Source: JBIQKZ01 sp044464765 (GTDB lineage: Bacteria; Pseudomonadota; Gammaproteobacteria; Burkholderiales; Burkholderiaceae_B). Taken from it: a stretch of 64,000 bases of DNA. A program made the translations under genes and the position numbers. Of this stretch, positions 1-8,521 are shown in pieces; position 1 is the stretch's first letter, and each line of letters opens with the position of its first letter. The stretch spans positions 1-64,000 of the forward strand of contig JBIQKZ010000011.1 in NCBI GenBank assembly GCA_044464765.1, written 5' to 3'. Under the pieces are notes generated by a model. That model had not been told where the DNA came from. It worked only from the letters and a program-made list of their open reading frames with translations, and searched no databases.

Positions 1-55
1 AACCCCTGTACCCACCGTGAAAGGGTGGTGTCCTAGGCCTCTAGACGAAGGGGAC
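1..55 (-). tRNA. tRNA-Glu (TTC), partial at window edge
   Basis: The minus strand from base 55 reads GTCCCCTTCGTCTAGAGG, the typical 5' end of bacterial tRNA-Glu. It continues through a D-arm and an anticodon arm whose 7-base loop is CTTTCAC, giving anticodon TTC. The T-arm begins at the window start, so the 3' end (about 21 bases) lies outside. It sits 66 bases downstream of tRNA-Ala on the same strand, and the two are probably cotranscribed. Confidence 0.93.
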
Positions 56-121
56 GTAGGATAAAACAACGAAGCAGTATAACACGTTTGAAACATTGCT
101 TAACTGCCTTCTTGCCAGAAC

Positions 122-197
<76 letters not shown>

Positions 198-203
198 AAA
201 TCT

Positions 204-229
204 GTTTGGCAACCAATTTGTTGTCAAAC
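204..229. terminator. Hairpin between lnt and tRNA-Ala
   Basis: GTTTGGCAAC (204-213) and GTTGTCAAAC (220-229) pair in 9 of 10 positions around the 6-nt loop CAATTT. There is no strong T-tract on either strand. It lies inside the inferred leader of the tRNA transcript, so it may be a processing signal rather than a terminator. Confidence 0.35.
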
Positions 230-250
230 GGTGTCTAGCAAAGAAGCGAA

Positions 251-279
251 ATTATGCACCATTTTTTTGTTGTGCGCAA
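251..279 (-). promoter_or_regulatory. Candidate sigma70 promoter of the tRNA pair
   Basis: On the minus strand, TTGCGC (bases 279-274) and CATAAT (256-251) are spaced by exactly 17 bases. Transcription would start near base 244, about 47 bases before tRNA-Ala. This is a pattern match only. Confidence 0.5.
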
Positions 280-337
280 GTCGGCCTCCGGGCCTGGTTG
301 ATGGCGCTGGAAGAATGCCGGGCCTGGGCACCGGCTT

Positions 338-1978
338 TCAGTGTGAGGTGCTGCTTTCCTGGCGGCTGAACGGGCGGGCGCGATAAAGGCCCAGTCCAAG
401 CAAAAGCACGCTAATGAGCAGCACGGGTACATTGCCCCAACGCACATAGGGCGTCAGGCCTTCGGTGCCTTGCACTTCGACGTCCAGGACGCCTTTGATG
501 TGGGGCGGCAAAACGGCGCGCACGGCGCCATCTGGATCGATGGCTGCTGTCATGCCGGTGTTTGTCGCTCGTAGCATGGGGCGGGCCGTTTCCAGGCTGC
601 GCATGCGGGAAATCTGCAAGTGTTGGCTTAGCGCCCACGAGTTTCCGAACCAGCCCAGATTGCTTAGGTTGACCAGTATAGAGGCCCCCGGTCCGTGTTG
701 TTCGCTGGCTCGCACCGACTGAATGATTTCTTCACCAAACACATCTTCGTAGCAGATATTGGGTGCGATGACTTGGCCATCCAGTTGGAATAGGCTTTGT
801 CGTTTGCTACCCCGGTTAAAGTCGCCCAGGGGGATGGCGATGGCGTCGACGAACCAGCGGAATCCGGTGGGAATGAATTCGCCGAAGGGTACAAGATGGT
901 GTTTGTCGTAGTGCATGTCGGGTGTGCCCGACAGTAGTTGATCAAGCGGCGTGTCGCCGTTGAAGGCGATGGCGCTGTTGGTGAAGCGATCCTGGCCGTC
1001 CACGATGCCGTGCAGGGGCGCGCCCATAAGAATAGTGGCGTTTTGCCGGCTGGCGATCCATCGCCAGTGGTCCCAGACCTGCGGGGCATAGCTGTCCTGG
1101 AAAAGCGTCATGATGGTTTCAGGCAGGACGATGATGGAAGGTGTGGCGCCTTCCTGTTTGGCCGGCAGGGCGGCCAATTGCATATAGGTCTCAATGCCTT
1201 GCTGCATCAGTGCCGGGTCGAATTTTTCGGACTGGGGAATGTTGCCCTGGGCCAGCCGCACCAGTGTGGGTTGGCCATGAGGCCGCGACCAATTGATGTA
1301 GCTTAAGGCCATGCCGGCCAAGGCCAGCACAATGCCGGTGGCAACAGCGGTTGCTGCCGGTGTGTCGTTGGGGCTGCCTTGTGCGCGGGCCAGAAGGGCA
1401 ATGGCCGCAGAAATGAAAGCGGCCAGCCACGCCATGCCGTATACGCCGAACACAGGGGCCCAGCCGGCCAGGAAGCCATCGACATGAGCGTAGCCGATGT
1501 TCAACCAGGGCAGGCCGGTGAACAGGGTGCCGCGCAGCCATTCAGCCAGCGCGAAGCAGGAGGCCCAGACCGAGGCGATCAGAAGTTGGCCTCCCATGCC
1601 TGTGATGCGATGCAGGGCGGCGGCGGTCAGGCGGTAGCTGACGGCGCAGGCCAGGGTAAGGTACAGGGCCATGCCGGCGGCCAGGACCACGACAGAGGCC
1701 ACGGCCAAGGGTGCCGCCAAGCCGCCATAGGTGTGCAGGCTGATGAAAATCCAGTACAGGCCGACGGTGAAGTAGCCCAGGCCAAAGGCAAAGCCGCGCC
1801 AGGCCGCCCGGCCGGTGGATGGCGAGACAAAAACGTGCCAGAACAAGAAGGCCAGGCACACAAGCTGGACAAATGGCAGGGACCAGCCGGGCAGCGGATC
1901 CGGGGCAAAGCCTAGCGCATGAATGCCGCCCAGCCCCAGAAGGATGGCGTAGCGAAACCAGGGTGGCGCCGCTGGCAT
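338..1978 (-). CDS. lnt: Apolipoprotein N-acyltransferase
   Basis: Lnt transfers the third acyl chain to the N-terminal cysteine of lipoproteins in the inner membrane. The 546-aa product starts with several hydrophobic membrane segments (roughly residues 10-230), followed by a nitrilase-fold periplasmic domain. The expected catalytic residues are visible: E287 in VLPETIM, K359 in YDKHHLVPFGE and C409 in NICYEDVFGEE. The ATG at 1978 overlaps the corC stop codon by one base (TGATG), implying translational coupling. A longer open frame upstream only reads through corC in another frame and was rejected. It is the last gene of the miaB-phoH-ybeY-corC-lnt run. Confidence 0.95.
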   Translation of the reverse strand: MPAAPPWFRYAILLGLGGIHALGFAPDPLPGWSLPFVQLVCLAFLFWHVFVSPSTGRAAWRGFAFGLGYFTVGLYWIFISLHTYGGLAAPLAVASVVVLAAGMALYLTLACAVSYRLTAAALHRITGMGGQLLIASVWASCFALAEWLRGTLFTGLPWLNIGYAHVDGFLAGWAPVFGVYGMAWLAAFISAAIALLARAQGSPNDTPAATAVATGIVLALAGMALSYINWSRPHGQPTLVRLAQGNIPQSEKFDPALMQQGIETYMQLAALPAKQEGATPSIIVLPETIMTLFQDSYAPQVWDHWRWIASRQNATILMGAPLHGIVDGQDRFTNSAIAFNGDTPLDQLLSGTPDMHYDKHHLVPFGEFIPTGFRWFVDAIAIPLGDFNRGSKRQSLFQLDGQVIAPNICYEDVFGEEIIQSVRASEQHGPGASILVNLSNLGWFGNSWALSQHLQISRMRSLETARPMLRATNTGMTAAIDPDGAVRAVLPPHIKGVLDVEVQGTEGLTPYVRWGNVPVLLISVLLLGLGLYRARPFSRQESSTSH

Positions 1979-2856
1979 CAGGATTCGGCCTGCACCAGTG
2001 GGCTTTGGTCTTCGTGCTGGATGTGGATCCAGAGGACGCGTTTGGCGTCGGCTCCCACGACGGTGAGATTCAGGCCTTCGAAATTGAGTGTATCGCCCCG
2101 GCTGGGGATGCGTCCGAACTCGCTGGTGAACCAGCCGCCCAAGGTGTCGTATTCGTGGTCCGGCAGATTGGTATTGAAGGCCTGGTTGAAGATGTCGATG
2201 TCGGTCGTGCCCATGGCTCGCCAACTATTAGTGCCGGTTTGAAAGATGGTCTTTTCGGCATCTTCGTCGTATTCGTCTTCGATGTCGCCGACGATTTGTT
2301 CCAGCACGTCTTCCATGGTGACCAGCCCGCACATGCCGCCGTGCTCGTCGATGACAATGGCAATGTGATTGCGGCTGCTGCGGAATTCGTGCAGCAGGAC
2401 ATTAAGGCGTTTGGTTTCGGGGATGAATACGGCCGGCCTGACCAGCGGGCGCAGGTCGATCGATGGGTTGGTGATGGTGAGCAACAGGTCCTTGGCCAAC
2501 AGGATGCCGACAATATTGTCCCTATCGTTCTCGTAGACGGGAAAGCGCGAATGGCCGCTGTCGATGATCTCGGGCAGCAACTGAGCCAGAGGCAGGGAAA
2601 TGTCCAGCATATCCATGCGTGAACGGGGCACCATGATGTCTTCAGCCGTCTGGTTGGCAACATCCAGTGCGCCGGAAATCATGGCGTAGGCGTCGCCGTC
2701 AAGCACTTGCCGGTCGTGGGCGGCTTCCAGGACGGCCTTGATGCCTTCATGGTCTTCGGGTTCAGGGCGAATCAGGGTGGCGAGCTTGGCAAATAAGGAA
2801 CGGTTGACGGACTTCGCCGATGGGGGTTCCGGGTCGATTGGATTAGGGTCTGACAT
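1978..2856 (-). CDS. corC: CorC/YbeX-family CBS-domain protein
   Basis: This 292-aa cytoplasmic protein resembles CorC/YbeX, a CBS-pair protein linked by family knowledge to magnesium/cobalt efflux and ribosome-related functions. After a charged N-terminus, the motif EDIMVPRSRMDML (about residue 70) opens the tandem CBS region, which includes the conserved VIDEHGGMCGLVTMEDVLEQIVGDIEDE stretch split across residues about 150-180. A CorC_HlyC transporter-associated domain fills the last 80 residues. It follows ybeY by 42 bases and abuts lnt. No membrane segments are present, as expected for this type. Confidence 0.9.
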   Translation of the reverse strand: MSDPNPIDPEPPSAKSVNRSLFAKLATLIRPEPEDHEGIKAVLEAAHDRQVLDGDAYAMISGALDVANQTAEDIMVPRSRMDMLDISLPLAQLLPEIIDSGHSRFPVYENDRDNIVGILLAKDLLLTITNPSIDLRPLVRPAVFIPETKRLNVLLHEFRSSRNHIAIVIDEHGGMCGLVTMEDVLEQIVGDIEDEYDEDAEKTIFQTGTNSWRAMGTTDIDIFNQAFNTNLPDHEYDTLGGWFTSEFGRIPSRGDTLNFEGLNLTVVGADAKRVLWIHIQHEDQSPLVQAES

Positions 2857-2886
2857 TGTCCACAGGACTGGTTACAAGGAGTTTTA

Positions 2887-2917
2887 GCATAACCGAAATC
2901 AGGAATTCGGGTTATGC
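2887..2917. repeat. Inverted repeat across the ybeY stop
   Basis: GCATAACCGAA (2887-2897) faces TTCGGGTTATGC (about 2906-2917), which would form a stem with one bulged base. It covers the end of ybeY and the short gap to corC. It has no T-tract, so it could modulate or process the polycistronic message rather than end it. Confidence 0.45.
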
Positions 2918-3408
2918 ATCATGGCGGCGCGCGCAACGTTTTCCCGATAGGGATCAGCGATCTTCATGGCGGCCAGGATGCGGGTTTCCAGTGCCTCCAT
3001 GTGCGCTGCTTCGTCGGGTTCGAGGTGATCGTACCCCAGGGCATGCAGGACACCGTGCACCGTCAGGTGGGCGGCGTGGGCAGACAGGGTCTTGCCCTGT
3101 TCGGTGGCTTCTCGGTGCAAAACGGGCACGCACAATACGATGTCGCCTGCGACGACGTTTTGTTCATCCCGGCCGTACTCGAAGGTAAGCACGTTGGTGG
3201 CGTAATCGCGGTCGCGAAATTGCTGGTTAAGGCTTTGGCCCTCGGCGGCGTCCACCAACCTTAGGGTAAGGACGGCATGGCTGGGCGGCGTGTGGTCGAG
3301 CGCAGCGGCATGGTTCAAGGCGCGCTGCACCCACCGACGCAGGCGCCAGCGTGGCAGTTCGGGCGCTTGCGTGCCGTACTGCACAGCCAAGGCAAGCTTA
3401 ACTGGCAT
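2899..3408 (-). CDS. ybeY: Endoribonuclease YbeY (rRNA maturation factor)
   Basis: YbeY is a zinc metalloprotein acting in 16S rRNA 3'-end maturation and ribosome quality control. The 169-aa product carries the family signature HGVLHALGYDH, with zinc-binding histidines at 118, 122 and 128. The start MPVKLALAV at 3408 gives normal family length; the 40 extra upstream codons lie inside phoH in another frame and look like shadow sequence. It overlaps the phoH stop by 11 bases, a classic phoH-ybeY arrangement. Confidence 0.94.
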   Translation of the reverse strand: MPVKLALAVQYGTQAPELPRWRLRRWVQRALNHAAALDHTPPSHAVLTLRLVDAAEGQSLNQQFRDRDYATNVLTFEYGRDEQNVVAGDIVLCVPVLHREATEQGKTLSAHAAHLTVHGVLHALGYDHLEPDEAAHMEALETRILAAMKIADPYRENVARAAMMHNPNS

Positions 3409-4408
3409 GGGTTCCCGCGCGCTCGTAGGCGTCGACGATACGCGCGACCAATGGATGGCGCACCACGTCGCGGCTGGTGAAGCGGGTGGTGGCAATGCCT
3501 TGCACCGAATCCAGCACATCCAGCGCATGGGTCAGCCCGCTGGGCTGTCCGCGCGGCAAGTCGACCTGGGAGGGGTCGCCGTTGATGACGGCCTTGCTGC
3601 CGAAGCCGATGCGGGTCAGGAACATCTTCATCTGCTCGGGCGTTGTATTTTGCGCCTCATCAAGGATGACGAAAGCGTGGTTCAAGGTGCGTCCGCGCAT
3701 ATAGGCCAGAGGAGCGATTTCGATGGTCTGTTTCTCGAACAGGCGCTGTACTTTTTCGAAGCCCATGAGGTCGTACAGGGCATCGTACAGGGGGCGTAGA
3801 TAGGGGTCGACTTTCTGGGCCAGGTCGCCGGGCAGAAAACCCAGGCGCTCACCGGCTTCGACGGCAGGGCGGGTGAGGACCAGGCGCTGTACGGATTCCC
3901 GCTCCAGTGCGTCAATGGCGCACGCCACGGCCAGCCAGGTCTTACCTGTGCCGGCGGGGCCGACGCCAAACGTGATGTCGTGCTTGAGGATATTGTTCAG
4001 GTAGTCGCGTTGGCGCGGTGTACGAGGGCGCAAGTCGTTGCGCCGCGTGCGCAACGCAATATCGCCGCTGTGGTCGTCGATGGGCGGCAATTCCGGCAAC
4101 GGGGTGGCGACGGGTTCGTCGGGTTCCCGGCTGCGGCCGGCGCCAAGTTCGACCAGGCCTAGCTGGATGTCGTCGATGGACAGGGCCTTGTGCACGGCAC
4201 GGGTATGAAACCACTGAAGCGCTTTTGCGGCGGCGTCGGCTTGTTCCCCATCGATCGCGATGCGATTTCCGCGCCGGCTAATATGCACGTTCCAGCCATC
4301 CGCGATCTGTCGCAGATTTTCGTCCAGGGGGCCGTACAGGTTGGCCAGGTGGGTGTTGTCGCCATCCAGGTTGACGACTACAGGCTTGAGCCGCTTTGCT
4401 TTGCTCAT
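3398..4408 (-). CDS. phoH: PhoH-like ATPase (YbeZ)
   Basis: This 336-aa P-loop ATPase of the PhoH family has Walker A GPAGTGKT (residues 150-157) and a Walker B-type strand reading FVILDEAQN near residue 250. The N-terminal third is probably a KH-like nucleic-acid-binding region. It partners functionally with YbeY in RNA metabolism, as the gene order supports. The start ATG overlaps the miaB stop by four bases (ATGA). Confidence 0.93.
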   Translation of the reverse strand: MSKAKRLKPVVVNLDGDNTHLANLYGPLDENLRQIADGWNVHISRRGNRIAIDGEQADAAAKALQWFHTRAVHKALSIDDIQLGLVELGAGRSREPDEPVATPLPELPPIDDHSGDIALRTRRNDLRPRTPRQRDYLNNILKHDITFGVGPAGTGKTWLAVACAIDALERESVQRLVLTRPAVEAGERLGFLPGDLAQKVDPYLRPLYDALYDLMGFEKVQRLFEKQTIEIAPLAYMRGRTLNHAFVILDEAQNTTPEQMKMFLTRIGFGSKAVINGDPSQVDLPRGQPSGLTHALDVLDSVQGIATTRFTSRDVVRHPLVARIVDAYERAGTHAS

Positions 4409-5901
4409 GCGCTGCGCTCGGCGTCAGACCCGGAACCCACGACTTCGCCTCGCAGGGTATTGGTGTTGGTCTGCAGGATGCGCACGTCGACCATTTGCCC
4501 GATCAGGCGGGCGGGTGCGGGGAAATTGACAATGCGATTGTTTTCCGTACGGCCCATCAGTTCGTTGGGGTCGCGCTTGGACGGTTTTTCAGCAAGTACG
4601 CGCTCGATGCCGCCTACCATGGATGCGCTGATCGCAGCCGCCTGTGCGTTGACCTGGGCTTGCAAGCGGTGCAGGCGCGCCAGTTTTTGTTCCTTGGTGG
4701 TGTTGTCTGCAAGGTCGGCTGCCGGCGTGCCCGGGCGTCGCGAATAGATGAACGAAAACGACTGGTCGAAGCCGACGTCGCGGATCAGGTCCAGGGTTTT
4801 TTCGAAGTCGTCATCGGTTTCGCCGGGAAACCCAACAATGAAATCCGACGACATCGTCAGACCGGGCCTTGCAGCGCGCAGACGGCGCACAATGGATTTG
4901 AATTCCAGCGTGGTATAGCCGCGCTTCATGGCGGCCAGGACGCGGTCGCTGCCGGCTTGCACAGGCAGGTGCAGGAAGGGCGCCAGCTTGGGCAGCGTGC
5001 CGTGGGCTTCGATAAGCCGCGTCGTCATTTCCTTGGGGTGCGAGGTCGTGTAGCGGATGCGTTCGATGCCGGGGATTTCGTGCACGTATTCCAGCAGCAT
5101 GGCGAAATCGGCAATGTCGCCGGTGTCGCCCATGGGGCCCCGGTAGGCGTTGACATTCTGGCCAAGCAAGGTGATTTCCTTCACGCCCTGGTCGGCCAGG
5201 TCGGCCACTTCGACCAGAACGTCGTCGAAGGGGCGGGAGACTTCTTCGCCGCGCGTATAGGGCACCACACAGAAACTGCAGTACTTGCTGCACCCTTCCA
5301 TGATCGATACAAAAGCCGCGGGGCCGTCTATGCGTGCCGGGGGCAGTGCGTCGAACTTCTCGATTTCGGGAAAGCTGATATCCACCTGGGCCTGGCCAGT
5401 GGCCTTGCGTTGCGCGATGAGGTCGGGCAGGCGATGCAGCGTTTGAGGGCCGAATACGACGTCTACGTAAGGGGCGCGCTGAACGATGGCCTGGCCTTCC
5501 TGGCTGGCGACACAGCCCCCCACGCCGATGACGAGGTTTGGGTTGCTTTGTTTCAGGTGCTGAACTCGGCCGAGGTCGGAAAAGACTTTCTCCTGGGCTT
5601 TTTCGCGTACCGAACAGGTGTTGAACAGAATGACATCCGCTTCTTCGGGGTTCTGGGTCAGTTCCAGGCCCTGGTCGCTGTTCAGGACATCGGCCATTTT
5701 GTCGGAGTCGTACTCGTTCATTTGGCAGCCGAAGGTTTTGATGAACAGCTTGCGGATTTTGCGGGAAGGGCTGGCGTCGGCTGTTCCGACGCGCTTGATG
5801 GGCGTTTCGTGCATGATGGTCGCCGTGACGGGTGTCGATCCCGGGGGCAATAAAGGAAAGCCGCCATTGTACCGTGAACTAAATTCTTGCTGCGGTTTCA
5901 T
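4405..5901 (-). CDS. miaB: tRNA-2-methylthio-N6-dimethylallyladenosine synthase MiaB
   Basis: MiaB is a radical-SAM enzyme that methylthiolates i6A at position 37 of tRNAs reading UNN codons. The 498-aa product shows the N-terminal methylthiotransferase domain with cluster cysteines C59 (KTFGCQMNEYDSD), C95 (NTCSVRE) and C130 (GGCVA). The radical-SAM motif CSKYCSFC has cysteines at 204, 208 and 211, and a TRAM-like C-terminus follows. Neither possible start (ATG 5901 or ATG 5814, which would remove 29 residues) has a clear ribosome site. The shorter form, about 469 aa, is closer to usual family length. Confidence 0.94.
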   Translation of the reverse strand: MKPQQEFSSRYNGGFPLLPPGSTPVTATIMHETPIKRVGTADASPSRKIRKLFIKTFGCQMNEYDSDKMADVLNSDQGLELTQNPEEADVILFNTCSVREKAQEKVFSDLGRVQHLKQSNPNLVIGVGGCVASQEGQAIVQRAPYVDVVFGPQTLHRLPDLIAQRKATGQAQVDISFPEIEKFDALPPARIDGPAAFVSIMEGCSKYCSFCVVPYTRGEEVSRPFDDVLVEVADLADQGVKEITLLGQNVNAYRGPMGDTGDIADFAMLLEYVHEIPGIERIRYTTSHPKEMTTRLIEAHGTLPKLAPFLHLPVQAGSDRVLAAMKRGYTTLEFKSIVRRLRAARPGLTMSSDFIVGFPGETDDDFEKTLDLIRDVGFDQSFSFIYSRRPGTPAADLADNTTKEQKLARLHRLQAQVNAQAAAISASMVGGIERVLAEKPSKRDPNELMGRTENNRIVNFPAPARLIGQMVDVRILQTNTNTLRGEVVGSGSDAERSA

Positions 5902-5968
5902 GCTAACGTTATAAGCAAGTACCCAAAAGGAATATAGGGTTTCAACCGCAGTTATTTTTGGAGGCTAT

Positions 5969-7207
5969 ATGGACACCACAACAGATCTGGGACGCCGTCG
6001 TTTATTGGTGGGCGCAAGTGGGGCGGTCGCATGGGCAGGGCTTGCAGGCGCCGGACTGGCGCACGCCGACTCGACTACGCCAGCTGCGCAGTCGAATCCG
6101 GGTCCGGTTTCGGCGGCCAAGCCACTACCGGCTTATGCCAATTGGAAACACGCCGACAGCTTGATCGTACATAGCGCCAACACGATTGAAACCCGTCGTT
6201 CTGCGTTTGGAAATGGGGTGGTTACGCCTCTGGACCGACTGTTCATACGCAATAATATTAGTCCTCCTCCCGAAACCATTACCAAGGACCCAGATGCCTG
6301 GACGGTCGAGATTGCGGGGGTTGAAAAGCCGCGCAGCTTCACCATTGCCGAGCTGAAAACCCTGGGCTTGGAAGCGGTGCCCATGGTCTTGCAGTGCTCG
6401 GGCAACGGGCGCGGCTTCTTCCCGCATAAGCCCAGCGGTACGCAATGGACGGTTGGGGCGATTGGCTGCGTTGTGTTTACCGGCGTTCCCGTCAAAGACC
6501 TAGTCAAGGCGGCGGGCGGGGTAGTCGACGGCATGGTCTACATGACCGGCACCGGTGGCGAGGAAATTCCCGCCGGCCTGGACCCTAATACCGTGATGGT
6601 CGAGCGCTCTGTGCCCTTGTCGGTGCTGGATGACGCCATTCTGGCTTGGGAGGTCAACGGCGTGCCGCTGCCACTGGCGCACGGTGGTCCTTTGCGAATG
6701 ATTGTACCGGGCTACGCCGGGGTGAATAATGTCAAGTACATAAAGAAGCTTGCATTCACCAAAGAGCAATCCCCTGCCAATATCCAGCAAAACAGCTATC
6801 GGTTCTCGCCAGTGGGCGTCAAAGGCAAGCCCACCGACGATTCCATCTGGGAAATGCCGCCCAAGTCGTGGATTACTTACCCCTCTGATCCCGACCAGCC
6901 TGTGAAGGCCGGCAAGGTGCAAATCAGCGGCTTGGCGATGGGCGGCATGAGCGAGCCGGACGAGATCCAGGTTTCCATCAATGGCGGCAAGGATTGGAAG
7001 GAGGCGGAGTTCTTCGGACCCGATCTGGGTAAATACGCCTGGCGCGAGTTTGTTTTTTCTGCCGACCTGGCTCCCGGCGAGTATCAACTGGCGTGCCGCA
7101 CCACGAATGAAGATGGTCAATCCCAGCCCGAGAATCGCATCGAAAATAATCGCGGCTATTTAAACAATAGTTGGCGTGATCATATGGTGACGATCAAAGT
7201 CGTTTAA
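5969..7207 (+). CDS. sorA: Tat-exported molybdenum sulfite dehydrogenase, catalytic subunit (SorA/sulfite-oxidase family)
   Basis: The 412-aa protein is predicted to oxidise sulfite to sulfate in the periplasm. It begins with a twin-arginine signal (GRRRLLVGASG, residues 8-18, then a hydrophobic core ending AHA). An oxidoreductase molybdopterin domain follows, with the presumed Mo-ligand cysteine C143 in VLQCSGNGRGFF. The C-terminal Mo-co dimerisation domain reads VSINGGKDWKEAEF. Ribosome site TTGGAGG precedes the ATG. A small cytochrome c gene follows, as in sorAB. The substrate-pocket RxH motif reads RNN (94-96) here. A SoxC or other molybdoenzyme role is possible but less likely given the partner. 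Divergent from miaB. Confidence 0.82.
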   Translation: MDTTTDLGRRRLLVGASGAVAWAGLAGAGLAHADSTTPAAQSNPGPVSAAKPLPAYANWKHADSLIVHSANTIETRRSAFGNGVVTPLDRLFIRNNISPPPETITKDPDAWTVEIAGVEKPRSFTIAELKTLGLEAVPMVLQCSGNGRGFFPHKPSGTQWTVGAIGCVVFTGVPVKDLVKAAGGVVDGMVYMTGTGGEEIPAGLDPNTVMVERSVPLSVLDDAILAWEVNGVPLPLAHGGPLRMIVPGYAGVNNVKYIKKLAFTKEQSPANIQQNSYRFSPVGVKGKPTDDSIWEMPPKSWITYPSDPDQPVKAGKVQISGLAMGGMSEPDEIQVSINGGKDWKEAEFFGPDLGKYAWREFVFSADLAPGEYQLACRTTNEDGQSQPENRIENNRGYLNNSWRDHMVTIKVV

Positions 7208-7230
7208 GCAACGCTAAGAAAGGTTGTCGA

Positions 7231-7287
7231 GGGGTGGCGTAATATCTGGGGGGCTGTGTGTACGATGCACCCTGTCAACGCCATCCC
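7231..7287. repeat. Widely spaced inverted repeat in the sorA-sorB gap
   Basis: GGGGTGGCGT (7231-7240) and ACGCCATCCC (7278-7287) are complementary at 9 of 10 positions, separated by 37 bases. The pairing would form a long-looped hairpin before sorB and might reduce its expression relative to sorA. The significance is uncertain. Confidence 0.3.
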
Positions 7288-7311
7288 GTTTTGTCATAGC
7301 AAGGACGGTAG

Positions 7312-7662
7312 ATGAAGAACGTAGTAGTTTTGATGGCGACGGCGCTGGCGCTTACCATCTCGACCCAGGTTGGGGCCGAAGGCGGGGGCGATCCTGTTCC
7401 GACGGCTGTCCTGGAACACGGTAAAGAGCTGTTCATGAACAAAGCGGTGCCTGCCTGTGCCATTTGCCATGCGCTGGCGGATGCCGATGCCACGGGCGCG
7501 ATCGGGCCCGACCTGGATGAATTGAAACCCGACCTTTCCCGTGTGAAGAAAGCGTTGCAAGAGGGGATGGGCACCATGCCTTCTTTCAGTGCCTCAATGA
7601 GCGACGAGGACATGGACGCGGTGGCACAGTATGTTGTGCACGCCACCGGCGGCCCCAAATAG
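7312..7662 (+). CDS. sorB: Periplasmic c-type cytochrome, sulfite dehydrogenase subunit (SorB-like)
   Basis: This 116-aa secreted monohaem cytochrome c has a Sec signal peptide (residues 1-22, cleavage after VGA). The haem-binding site is CAICH (C49, C52, H53) and the likely axial methionine is M89 in GTMPSF. It presumably takes electrons from the molybdenum subunit encoded 104 bases upstream and passes them to the respiratory chain. The start is supported by an AAGGA ribosome site. Its end faces the ABC permease gene with only 29 bases between. Confidence 0.85.
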   Translation: MKNVVVLMATALALTISTQVGAEGGGDPVPTAVLEHGKELFMNKAVPACAICHALADADATGAIGPDLDELKPDLSRVKKALQEGMGTMPSFSASMSDEDMDAVAQYVVHATGGPK

Positions 7663-7691
7663 GCGGCCACGCGGTCGCCCGCATCCACCAC

Positions 7692-8471
7692 TTACCCCCG
7701 GCTGTGAGTCCAGCGCAAATACAGTTTTTGCGCCAGGCCGTCGAGCATGAAGCCCAGCGCGCCGATCAGCAATATGACGGCGGTCAGTTCGGAATAGGCC
7801 AGGCGGTCGCGCGTGTCCAGGATGAAGTAGCCTAGGCCGGAGCTGACCCCCAGCATTTCGCACGGCACCAGTACGATCCAGATAATGCCGATCGCAAGGC
7901 GCACGCCGGTTAGGATATTTCCCAGTATTCCGGGCACGATGATGCGCAACAGGACTTCGCTGCGCGTGGCGCTAAGGCTTTTGGCTAGCATTAGCCATTT
8001 GGGATCAAGTTGGCGAACGCCGGCGGCTGTATTCAGGATGATGGGCCAGACGGCGGCGAACGTCAGCAGGAAGTAGATGGGCGCATCGCCGATGCCGAAA
8101 ATCATCACGGCAATCGGCATCCACGACAAGGGCGAGATCATGCGAAGGAATTGGAAAGCGCTGCTGGTGCTGTTCTCAAGGGCGCGCGAGCTGCCGATCG
8201 CCAGGCCGATAGGGATGCCGATCAACATGGCCAGCCCCAGGCCCACCACGACGCGTTTCATGCTCATCAGCGTGTGCAAGGTCAGCTGGTTCTGCACCAG
8301 CAGTTCGTACAGGCTTTCAAAGGCAAGGCGCGGGCCCAACAAGGACGCCATGCCGATATTGCCTTGCAGCCAAAGGGTGCCGAGGCTCCAAAGCATAACC
8401 AGGATAGCAAGCCCGCCCAGGCTTTGCGCTAGGCGGGTGCTGAATCGAGCGGAAGAGATGCTTGTGTTCAT
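7692..8471 (-). CDS. ABC transporter permease, SsuC/TauC/NrtB type
   Basis: This 259-aa integral membrane protein has about six hydrophobic segments and the BPD-transport (MetI-like) fold. The EAA-type cytoplasmic loop lies around residues 165-190 (SLSATRSEVLLRIIVPGIL). It resembles permeases of the nitrate/sulfonate/taurine/bicarbonate family. It is the last gene of the five-gene minus-strand operon, 50 bases after its binding-protein gene. Substrate cannot be read from the permease; the neighbouring sulfite dehydrogenase favours an organosulfur compound. Confidence 0.88.
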   Translation of the reverse strand: MNTSISSARFSTRLAQSLGGLAILVMLWSLGTLWLQGNIGMASLLGPRLAFESLYELLVQNQLTLHTLMSMKRVVVGLGLAMLIGIPIGLAIGSSRALENSTSSAFQFLRMISPLSWMPIAVMIFGIGDAPIYFLLTFAAVWPIILNTAAGVRQLDPKWLMLAKSLSATRSEVLLRIIVPGILGNILTGVRLAIGIIWIVLVPCEMLGVSSGLGYFILDTRDRLAYSELTAVILLIGALGFMLDGLAQKLYLRWTHSRG

Positions 8472-8521
8472 AAGTCGTTCGCAGGGTCGGCAGCCTGCCC
8501 AGTGGCGGAACAGGCCGGTGT

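Noticed and set aside
1979..2224. 82-residue extension of Lnt
   Set aside because: It lies inside corC in another frame; the TGATG overlap marks the real start.
4396..5853. 485-codon plus-strand open frame opposite miaB
   Set aside because: It is the antisense shadow of a clear miaB gene; composition is Gly/Val/Gln-rich with no recognisable domain and no ribosome site.
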